DNA from: an uncultured Oscillospiraceae bacterium
GTDB lineage: Bacteria; Bacillota; Clostridia; Oscillospirales; Oscillospiraceae
Assembly (NCBI GenBank): GCA_910587205.1
Contig: CAJULZ010000051.1
Location: 1-18,541 of the forward strand
Direction of reading: 5' to 3'
Length of the DNA: 18,541 bases
Of this stretch, positions 13,239 through 18,541 are shown piece after piece. Numbering within the stretch: the first letter of the stretch is position 1; each line of letters begins with the position of its first letter. Below the pieces are notes generated by a model. That model made no database searches. It had not been told where the DNA came from and saw only the letters and a list, made by a program, of their open reading frames with translations. Both the position numbers and the translations under genes were made by a program.

Positions 13239-13954
13239 ACGCGATCCAAATACTGGGTCTTACCAAGGAATACAGCGGCCGCAGGGTGGTGGACCGGCTG
13301 GAGCTCTCCATCCCCGAGGGGGAGCTGTTCGCCCTTCTGGGCGTGAACGGCGCGGGTAAATCCACCACCATCCGGATGCTGTCCTGCCTCACCATCCCCA
13401 CCGGGGGGGACGCGGAGCTCATGGGACACAGCGTAAGGACAGCCAGCCACCAGGCCAAGGAAATCCTGGCCGTCTCCCCCCAGGAGACAGCGGTGGCCCC
13501 CGGCCTGACGGCGGCGGAAAACCTGGAGCTGATGGCCGGCATCTACCAGCGGCCAAAGGGGCGGGCGGACGAGGTGATGGCGCAGCTGGGGCTGGGCCAG
13601 TGGGCCAGGGCCCGGGCGAAAACCCTGTCCGGCGGATGGCAGCGCAGGCTGTCCATCGCCATGGCCCTGGTGTCCCAGCCGGAGGTGCTGTTCCTGGACG
13701 AGCCCACCCTGGGCCTGGACGTGCTGGCCCGGCGGGAACTGTGGGAGGTGATCCGGGGGCTGAAGGGCCATACCACCATCATCCTGACCACCCACTACCT
13801 GGAGGAAGCGGAGGCGCTGGCCGACCGGATTGGGATCATGAACATGGGCCGCCTCCGGGCGGTGGGCACGGCGGCCGAGCTGAAGGCCCTGGCGGGCTGC
13901 GGAACCTTTGAAGACGCCTTCGTGGCGCTGGCGAGGGAGGGGGCGGCGTCATGA
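13235..13954 (+). CDS. ABC transporter ATP-binding protein (ABC-2 exporter type)
   Basis: 239 residues from GTG 13235. All nucleotide-binding motifs are intact: Walker A GVNGAGKST at about 36-44, Q-loop SPQE (81-84), signature LSGGW (131-135), Walker B VLFLDEP (151-157), D-loop GLD and switch H187 in TTH. It is of the CcmA/NatA-like group that powers ABC-2 permeases. It should dimerise at the cytoplasmic face of the permease encoded next, whose ATG overlaps its stop (ATGA). The exported substrate could be a peptide, drug, lipid or Na+; it cannot be told from sequence. The position behind two AbrB regulators suggests growth-phase or stress control. Confidence 0.95.
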   Translation: MNAIQILGLTKEYSGRRVVDRLELSIPEGELFALLGVNGAGKSTTIRMLSCLTIPTGGDAELMGHSVRTASHQAKEILAVSPQETAVAPGLTAAENLELMAGIYQRPKGRADEVMAQLGLGQWARARAKTLSGGWQRRLSIAMALVSQPEVLFLDEPTLGLDVLARRELWEVIRGLKGHTTIILTTHYLEEAEALADRIGIMNMGRLRAVGTAAELKALAGCGTFEDAFVALAREGAAS

Positions 13955-14682
13955 GGATGATGGCTTTTGCAAAGCGGAACAGTAAGGAGCTGCTCCGCGA
14001 CCCGTTGACCCTGTTTTTCGGGCTGGGCTTCCCGCTGGTGCTGCTGGTGCTGATGAACGTGATCCAGCGCAACGTCCCGGTCCACATTTTTGAGCTGGAA
14101 ACCCTGGCCCCGGGCATCGCCCTGTTCGGGCTGACCTTTATGGCCCTGTTCTCCGGGCTGCTGCTGGCCCGGGACCGCTCCACCGCTTTCCTGGCCCGGC
14201 TGGCGGCATCCCCCATGACCGCCGCCGACTTCCTGCTGGGCTACCTATTGCCCATGCTTCCCATGGCGGTGGGGCAGACCGTCATCTGCCTGGGGGCGGC
14301 GGTCGCCCTGGGGCTTCCGCTGAGCTGGAACCTGCTGGCCGTGACGGCGTCCCTCATCCCCTCCGCCCTGCTGTTTATCGCCTTGGGGCTGCTGTGCGGC
14401 ACGCTGTTCAACGATAGGCAGGTGGGCGGCGTATGCGGCGCCCTGCTCACCAACGTGACGGCCTGGCTGGCGGGGATCTGGTTCGACCTGTCCCTCATGG
14501 GCGGGACGTTCAAGACCGCCGCCTACCTCCTCCCCTTCGCCCACGGCGCGGACGGGGCCAAGGCCGCTCTGGCCGGGGACTGGGCCACTATGGCCCTCCA
14601 CCTGGCCTGGGTGTGCCCATGGACGCTGGCACTGCTCGCCCTGGCCATCGCGCTCTTTCGGAAAAAAATGTCAGACCCATAG
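13951..14682 (+). CDS. ABC-2 type transporter permease
   Basis: 243 residues with six hydrophobic helices at about 20-36, 52-73, 95-120, 125-150, 158-177 and 213-236. The N-terminal amphipathic start (MAFAKRNSKELLRDP) and the conserved cytoplasmic loop LLARDRSTAFLARLAASPMTAADFLLGYLL after helix 2 are typical of ABC2_membrane proteins. There the loop contacts the ATPase. One permease gene suggests a homodimer with two copies of the ATPase. It is the last gene of the operon and is followed by a strong terminator. Confidence 0.93.
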   Translation: MRMMAFAKRNSKELLRDPLTLFFGLGFPLVLLVLMNVIQRNVPVHIFELETLAPGIALFGLTFMALFSGLLLARDRSTAFLARLAASPMTAADFLLGYLLPMLPMAVGQTVICLGAAVALGLPLSWNLLAVTASLIPSALLFIALGLLCGTLFNDRQVGGVCGALLTNVTAWLAGIWFDLSLMGGTFKTAAYLLPFAHGADGAKAALAGDWATMALHLAWVCPWTLALLALAIALFRKKMSDP

Positions 14683-14685
14683 GCG

Positions 14686-14720
14686 AAAGCCGCCGGTTCC
14701 TGGGAACCGGCGGCTTTTTT
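14686..14720 (+). terminator. Intrinsic terminator of the AbrB/ABC operon
   Basis: A 14-bp stem (14687-14700 with 14703-14716) closed by a 2-base TG turn and followed by a T6 run, 4 bases after the permease stop codon. Confidence 0.93.
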
Positions 14721-14756
14721 GTCGGATATTTTGTCCGTCCCAACGGCGCCCAACTC

Positions 14757-14785
14757 TTGAAATCCCCGGACCGCTGTGATAGAAT
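14757..14785 (+). promoter_or_regulatory. Promoter of the bactofilin gene
   Basis: TTGAAA (14757-14762), a 17-base spacer and TAGAAT (14780-14785) are each 5/6 matches at ideal spacing. The start would be near 14792, giving a leader of about 90 bases. Confidence 0.83.
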
Positions 14786-14801
14786 ATGGACAATCGTGGG
14801 T

Positions 14802-14854
14802 GTCCGCGCACCCCCATGTAAACGCCCCAGGGTCCCCACCCTGCCGGCGCGGAC
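14802..14854 (+). promoter_or_regulatory. Structured 5' leader of the bactofilin mRNA
   Basis: GTCCGCGC (14802-14809) pairs with GCGCGGAC (14847-14854), 8 bp. Inside it CAGGGT (14828-14833) pairs with ACCCTG (14838-14843) around a CCCC loop. The fold sits entirely between the predicted start and the ribosome site, with no U-tract. It may affect mRNA stability or translation. No known riboswitch class is recognised. Confidence 0.45.
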
Positions 14855-14881
14855 TAATCAGGAAAGGTGAGGAATCCAACC

Positions 14882-15367
14882 ATGGGCTTTTTCAATTCGC
14901 AGAAAGAAATGCCCCTGCCCGTCATGGCGGAGGAAAGCAAACCCCAGGAGAGCCTGCCCCCCGCCAAGCTCGCCAGCACTCTCATTACCCAGGGCGTGAC
15001 CATCAAGGGCACCATCCAAGGGGAGGGCGTCGTCCAGGTGGAAGGCGTGGTGGAAGGCGAATTCCATATGGTGGGCGCCGTAATCGTGTCCGACACTGGG
15101 CTGGTCCGCGGCCCCATTTCCGCCGACGTCGTCCGGGTTGCCGGGCGGGTGGAGGGCGACGTCACCGCCCGGGAGCATATGCGTCTGGAGCAGACCGGCA
15201 CCCTCATCGGCGACGTGGCCACCGCCTCCTTGGTGGTGGAGGACGGAGGCTGTCTCAACGGCCGGTCCACCATGACCCGCGCGCCCGAGCCCGACCCTGA
15301 GCTCCGGGACATCCAGGCCCCCGATACCCTCCAGTTTGGCCCGGACTATGACATTGAGGGCGAATAA
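14882..15367 (+). CDS. Bactofilin-family polymer-forming protein
   Basis: 161 residues from ATG 14882 (MGFFNSQKEMPLP), with AGGTGAGG 9 bases ahead. A GTG at 14867 lies within that ribosome site and is unlikely. The core (about 32-125) is the right-handed beta-helix of bactofilins: repeated short strands with turn glycines, starting TLITQGVTIKGTIQGEGVVQVEGVVEG and continuing VRVAGRVEGDVTAREHMRLEQTGTLIGDVATASLVVEDGGCLNG. The flanking tails are proline-rich and disordered, as usual, and the C-terminal tail is acidic. Bactofilins polymerise without nucleotide and scaffold cell-wall or morphogenesis enzymes at the membrane; some Firmicutes versions affect motility. Here the gene is alone, without the peptidase partner often seen in Proteobacteria. 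Confidence 0.93.
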   Translation: MGFFNSQKEMPLPVMAEESKPQESLPPAKLASTLITQGVTIKGTIQGEGVVQVEGVVEGEFHMVGAVIVSDTGLVRGPISADVVRVAGRVEGDVTAREHMRLEQTGTLIGDVATASLVVEDGGCLNGRSTMTRAPEPDPELRDIQAPDTLQFGPDYDIEGE

Positions 15368-15381
15368 CCCCCGCGCACCTG

Positions 15382-15419
15382 AAAAAGACGCCCGGTTTCC
15401 GAGGAAACCGGGCGTCTTT
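15382..15419. terminator. Bidirectional terminator between bactofilin and fakA
   Basis: A 17-bp perfect stem (15384-15400 with 15403-15419) has a 2-base GA turn. It is flanked by a T-run in each direction (TTTCT on plus, TTTTTC on minus). It serves both convergent genes. Confidence 0.92.
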
Positions 15420-15429
15420 CTGCCTATTC

Positions 15430-17118
15430 TCACTCTGCAGAAATCATATAATAGTACACCGGCTGGCCCCCGGCCAGCAAAGTGATCTCGGCGTCCGGGC
15501 ACTGGCCCCGGAAGATGGACAGGGCCTCGTTGGCCTGCTCCTCCGTCACGTCCTCGCCGTAGAAGATGTTGATAAACTCCGCCTGCTGCTGGCTGTCCGC
15601 CTGGGCCAGCCGCTCCAGCAGCGCGCCGATGGCCTGGTCCGTGCCAAACAGCTGGCCGTCCGCCAGGGCCATGTAGTCCCCCTCGCGGATCTCAAAGCCG
15701 TCGAAATCGGAGTCCCGGGCGGCGTAGGTGATCTCGGAGGTGCGCACGTTCTTCCTGGCCTCGTCCATGGCGGCGGCGTTGGCCTCCGTCTCCCCCTCCG
15801 GGTCCAGCACCAGCATGGCGGCAATGCCCTGGGGCACGGTACGGGTGGGGATCACCACCACCTGTTTGTCGGGGACGAACCCCACGCACTGCTCGGCGGC
15901 CATGATGATATTCTTGTTGTTGGGCAGCACAAACACCACTTCCGCAGGGGTGCGGCCAATCTGCCGCAGGATATCCTCGGTGGAGGGGTTCATGGTCTGG
16001 CCGCCGGAGATGATCCCATCCACGCCCAGATCGCGGAATACGGAGGCCATGCCCTCCCCGGCGCACACCGCCACCACGCCGAACTTCTTCTCCGGGGCGG
16101 CCACCTTCCAGTCCTCGCCCTCCTCCTGGGCCTCCAGCTCCGCCTCGATCTGCTCCAGGTCGTCGGTGGACTGGGCCTTTTTGCCCGCCGCCAGCTCCTC
16201 CGCCTGGGTGCGCATATTCTCAATCTTGGCCAGCTCCAGCGTGCCGTACTTTTGGGCCTCGCTGAGCGCCGCCCCAGGGATGTCGGTGTGAACGTGGACC
16301 TTAAACGCCTCGTCGTCTTCACCGATCACCAGGCTGTCTCCGATGCTGTTCAGGTAGGCGCGGAAGGGCTCGATGGATTTGCTCCCCGTCTTGCGCACGA
16401 TGAACACCGTGTCAAAGGTGAAGGTGATATCCTCGTCGGACAATGCCGCAAAATCGGCGGACTCCTTCACCGGCAGCCGTTCGTCCGCGGCTTCGGGGGC
16501 CGCCACGCCCCGCAGTTCGTCCAGCATCCCCTGGAGGATGATCAGGAAGCCCTTGCCGCCCGCGTCCACCACCCCGGCCTTTTTCAGCACCGGGTTTTGG
16601 TTCACCGTATCCGCCAGGGCGACCTGCCCCTGGGCAATGGCGGCCTCCAGCACGGCCTCCACGCTATTGTTCTCCTGGGCGGCCTCGGCGGCCCGCACAG
16701 CGGCCAGGCGGGAGACGGTGAGGATGGTGCCCTCGGCGGGCTTCATCACCGCCTTGTAGGCGGCGGACACGCCTTCCCCAAGGGCGGCGGCCAAGATCGC
16801 CCCATCAGCGGTCTCCTGCTCCTTCAGCGCTTTGGAGATCCCCCGGAACAGCAGGGACAGGATCACGCCGGAGTTCCCCCGGGCCCCCCGCAGCAGGGCG
16901 GAAGCGTTGATGGAGGCGGCCTGCCCGATGGCCCGGACGGGCTTCTTTTTGGCCTCGGCGGCGGCGGTGCCGATGGTGAGGGACATATTGGTGCCGGTGT
17001 CCCCATCAGGGACAGGGAACACGTTCAGCTCGTTGATGGCCTGCTTCTGGGCGTTAATGGAGGCCGAGGCGTGGATCACCATGCGCTGAAACAGCGCGCC
17101 GTCAATGATATCGATCAT
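15430..17118 (-). CDS. fakA: Fatty acid kinase FakA (DAK2/YloV family)
   Basis: 562 residues, full length. FakA phosphorylates fatty acids held by FakB proteins, giving acyl-phosphate for phospholipid synthesis. The N-terminal DhaL-type ATP/Mg domain (about 1-205) carries FPVPDGDTGTNMS (D38, D40, N44), GARGNSGVILS at 78-88 and VVDAGGKGF at 183-191. A middle domain (about 228-305) has KVHVHTDIPG (H275, H277) and IENMRTQ. An acidic linker (about 310-340) precedes the C-terminal FakB-binding domain (345-562). In the S. aureus enzyme, as I recall it, a cysteine in YGYCTEF plus two histidines hold zinc in the middle domain. Here the aligned segment is FTFDTVF, with Asp236 at the Cys position. AAAGGA lies 10 bases before the ATG. 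It is the second gene of a yloU-fakA operon. Confidence 0.93.
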   Translation of the reverse strand: MIDIIDGALFQRMVIHASASINAQKQAINELNVFPVPDGDTGTNMSLTIGTAAAEAKKKPVRAIGQAASINASALLRGARGNSGVILSLLFRGISKALKEQETADGAILAAALGEGVSAAYKAVMKPAEGTILTVSRLAAVRAAEAAQENNSVEAVLEAAIAQGQVALADTVNQNPVLKKAGVVDAGGKGFLIILQGMLDELRGVAAPEAADERLPVKESADFAALSDEDITFTFDTVFIVRKTGSKSIEPFRAYLNSIGDSLVIGEDDEAFKVHVHTDIPGAALSEAQKYGTLELAKIENMRTQAEELAAGKKAQSTDDLEQIEAELEAQEEGEDWKVAAPEKKFGVVAVCAGEGMASVFRDLGVDGIISGGQTMNPSTEDILRQIGRTPAEVVFVLPNNKNIIMAAEQCVGFVPDKQVVVIPTRTVPQGIAAMLVLDPEGETEANAAAMDEARKNVRTSEITYAARDSDFDGFEIREGDYMALADGQLFGTDQAIGALLERLAQADSQQQAEFINIFYGEDVTEEQANEALSIFRGQCPDAEITLLAGGQPVYYYMISAE

Positions 17119-17149
17119 ATGCGGACAATCCTTTCTGTCTGTGCGGGGG

Positions 17150-17500
17150 TTACCCGATCACCATAGAATCGACGCAGACGTTGACGCTGCGCACCTCCAC
17201 CCCGGTCAGGCGGTGGACGTTATATTTCACTTCGCTCTGGATGGAACGGCCCACGGCCACCAGGTTCACGCCATTGTCCACAATGATGTGCAGGTCGATG
17301 GAGATGGACTGGTCGTCGTTATAGGTGATCTTCACGCCCTTGGACATGGACTCCCTGCGCAGGAGGTGGACCAGCCCGTCCGTCTTGGAGCGGAAGGCCA
17401 TGCCCTTCACCCCATAGCAGCTGGTGGCCACCGCGCCGGTCAGGTTGGAAAACACGTCGCTGGTGAGCTGGACGCGGCCCTTTTCGGTTTGTATCTTCAT
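17150..17500 (-). CDS. Asp23/Gls24 family envelope-stress protein (YloU-like)
   Basis: 116 residues from ATG 17500 (MKIQTEKGRVQL), with a GGAAGG ribosome site about 6 bases upstream. The in-frame opening to 17563 adds sequence inside the leader and is rejected. The Asp23 fold shows as short alternating strands and helices: VFSNLTGAVATSCYGVKGM, then KITYNDDQSISIDLHIIVDNGVNLVAV and the helix RSIQSEVKYNVHRLTGVEVRSVNVCVDSMV. Family members are abundant, membrane-associated alkaline-shock or cell-wall-stress proteins. A copy directly upstream of fakA is conserved across Firmicutes (yloU-yloV), which supports both calls. The gap to fakA is 31 bases. Confidence 0.92.
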   Translation of the reverse strand: MKIQTEKGRVQLTSDVFSNLTGAVATSCYGVKGMAFRSKTDGLVHLLRRESMSKGVKITYNDDQSISIDLHIIVDNGVNLVAVGRSIQSEVKYNVHRLTGVEVRSVNVCVDSMVIG

Positions 17501-17573
17501 GGGATTCCTTCCTTTCTTGGAGCCAAAGTCGAACTGTGCAAGAGGGCTCCGATCCGCTTTCATTCGTTTTTAT

Positions 17574-17602
17574 ATTGTATTCTATTTCCGTCCAAAATAC
17601 AA
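17574..17602 (-). promoter_or_regulatory. Promoter of the yloU-like/fakA operon
   Basis: On the minus strand TTGTAT (17602-17597), a 17-base spacer and TACAAT (17579-17574) precede the ATG at 17500 by about 70 bases. An overlapping alternative uses TATAAA a few bases further on. The region is markedly A/T-rich compared with its surroundings. Confidence 0.62.
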
Positions 17603-17642
17603 GTACAGTTTTTGTCTCCGCCCCTGTTTGGCGGCAATCTTT

Positions 17643-17670
17643 TTTACACATAGGGGAAGTGTGGTATAAT
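17643..17670 (+). promoter_or_regulatory. Promoter of the membrane-linked XRE regulator
   Basis: TTTACA (17643-17648), a 16-base spacer and the perfect TATAAT (17665-17670). The start would be near 17677, leaving an unusually long leader of about 125 bases to the GTG at 17802. That leader holds an ACCCAC/GTGGGT pairing (17704-17709 with 17743-17748). Confidence 0.75.
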
Positions 17671-17801
17671 GGACCTGCGGCGGGGGTAATTTTCGTCAAT
17701 TCTACCCACCGCGCCACCCGCCCTGCCCATACTCTACGGAACGTGGGTGGAAGCCGGGGCCTCAAGTCAGGTAAAATTAGACGGGAAAGGGGGTTCCAAT
17801 T

Positions 17802-18449
17802 GTGGACCAGGTGAAGATCGGGCGGTTCATCGCCGCCATGCGGAAGGAGAAAAACCTCACCCAGCGGCAGCTGGCGGACCACTTGGAGATCAGCGACAAA
17901 ACGGTGTCCAAATGGGAATGCGGCAACGGACTGCCGGAGGTGGGCACCATGCTGCCGCTGTGTGAAGCTCTGGGGATCAGCGTGAACGAGTTGCTGACGG
18001 GGGAGCGGGTGGGCCCGGCCTACCAGGAGCGGGCGGAGGAGAACCTGGTGGAGCTGTGCCGGGAACGGGAGCGGGAGGCGATACGCGGGCACAAAAAGGC
18101 CGCCGCCCTGTCCGCGGCCTCGGTGTGCGCCATCGCGGTGTGGTTCCTCCTGTTCGCGGACAGCAATATCTACCACTTGGGTGACCGGCCCACGGCCCTC
18201 ACCCTATGCTACCTAATCATTGGGTTTGCTGGGATCTATTTGACGGCTGTCCTCATCGCCCTGGGCGTTCTGCGGAGGGAACCCCCCATCATCTTTGCCG
18301 CGCTGTCGGTATCCGCGTCTGTGGCGCTGGCGGTGTGCATTGCCTACCGGGCGGCATGGCTGCTGCCGGTCTCCCTGGCAGGGATGCTGCTGTGCGCCGC
18401 CCTGTCGGCGTGGGCGTGTCTCAGGCAGAAAAAGGGCAGAGGCGGTTAA
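17802..18449 (+). CDS. XRE-family regulator with four C-terminal membrane helices
   Basis: 215 residues from GTG 17802, with GAAAGGGGG about 8 bases before it. Residues 6-62 are a canonical HTH_3 domain: IGRFIAAMRKEKNLTQRQLA, then recognition helix SDKTVSKWECG, then LPEVGTMLPLCEALGISVNELL. A helical, charged linker (about 70-98) leads to four hydrophobic segments at about 100-119, 131-156, 161-180 and 187-207, ending in a basic tail. This architecture, a cytoplasmic XRE domain tethered to a small membrane bundle, is common in Clostridia and Bacilli. It is thought to sense membrane state or an envelope signal, and the ligand is unknown. The stop codon lies inside the terminator stem. Confidence 0.9.
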   Translation: MDQVKIGRFIAAMRKEKNLTQRQLADHLEISDKTVSKWECGNGLPEVGTMLPLCEALGISVNELLTGERVGPAYQERAEENLVELCREREREAIRGHKKAAALSAASVCAIAVWFLLFADSNIYHLGDRPTALTLCYLIIGFAGIYLTAVLIALGVLRREPPIIFAALSVSASVALAVCIAYRAAWLLPVSLAGMLLCAALSAWACLRQKKGRGG

Positions 18450-18469
18450 CCGCCTCTGCCCTTTTCTTG
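18430..18469. terminator. Bidirectional terminator on a 36-bp perfect palindrome
   Basis: The palindrome 18430-18465 is centred between 18447 and 18448 and reads AAAAGGGCAG... with TTTT at the right end, followed by CTTGT. The minus strand shows a T5 run after the stem. It includes the TAA stop of the XRE gene (18447-18449). It also terminates the convergent minus-strand gene at 18488. Confidence 0.92.
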
Positions 18470-18487
18470 TTGCGCTGTTGGGTTGGC

Positions 18488-18541
18488 TTACTTCAGGTTG
18501 AAGAACGCGTCGCGGCCAAGATACTGCGCCGCGTCGCCCGC
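18488..18541 (-). CDS. eno: Probable enolase C-terminus (partial)
   Basis: Only the last 17 codons and a TAA stop are in the window; the rest lies beyond the right edge. The translated tail is AGDAAQYLGRDAFFNLK. Bacillus-type enolase ends in an (E)TAQY-x-G-x-xSFYNL pattern, and the match in order and spacing (AAQYLGRDAFFNL) is good. Enolase interconverts 2-phosphoglycerate and phosphoenolpyruvate in glycolysis. The call rests on a short stretch, so it is moderately sure. The terminator palindrome lies just downstream. Confidence 0.65.
   Translation of the reverse strand, partial: AGDAAQYLGRDAFFNLK

Overview
The window is GC-rich (about 60-65% by eye), densely coding bacterial DNA. Gene content points to an anaerobic, endospore-forming Clostridia member, most like the Oscillospiraceae / Flavonifractor group of gut bacteria. 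The clues are a SpoIIP sporulation hydrolase, a soluble multi-PAS hybrid kinase, an SLH-anchored S41 protease, a yloU-like/fakA pair, AbrB/SpoVT-type regulators and AGGAGG ribosome sites. The taxonomic call is inference. I see no phage, transposon, CRISPR, tRNA or rRNA signature. It reads as an ordinary chromosomal segment with several unusual non-coding elements.

Layout. 1-840: a small two-helix membrane protein (minus) and a small Cro-like helix-turn-helix protein (plus). 836-1279: a single-helix hypothetical protein (minus). 1280-1750: a long intergenic region with tandem GC hairpins and a likely free-standing structured small RNA that has its own promoter and U-tract, then the promoter of the kinase. 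1751-4939: a 1062-residue cytoplasmic hybrid histidine kinase. 5013-8826 (minus): a three-gene overlapping operon encoding an SLH-anchored S41 protease, QueH and an RlmD-type rRNA methyltransferase. 8932-9858: an alpha/beta hydrolase, meeting an EamA transporter (minus) with the two stop codons abutting. 10802-11413: a 3-methyladenine DNA glycosylase. 11414-11549: an intergenic region with a terminator, a 24-bp palindrome carrying a near-consensus parS core and a second hairpin. 11550-12719 (minus): SpoIIP. 12768-14682: a compact operon of two tandem AbrB-type proteins, the first a 57-residue short paralogue, plus an ABC-2 exporter; its strong promoter overlaps a 9-bp inverted repeat. 14757-15367: a bactofilin with a structured leader. 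15430-17500 (minus): a yloU-like Asp23-family gene and fakA. 17802-18449: an XRE regulator with four membrane helices. 18488-18541 (minus): the last codons of what looks like enolase.

How the genes relate. Three transcription units can be argued from overlaps. In the protease-queH-rlmD unit the genes overlap by 4 and 7 bases. In the abrB-abrB-ABC-ABC unit three junctions are ATGA or GTGA. The yloU-fakA pair has a 31-base gap. Most other junctions carry long bidirectional hairpin terminators. The most promising non-standard signals are the roughly 90-nt sealed RNA at 1521-1614, the inverted-repeat operator in the tandem-AbrB operon, and the parS-like palindrome at 11452-11475. I did not find a clearly new multi-gene system.
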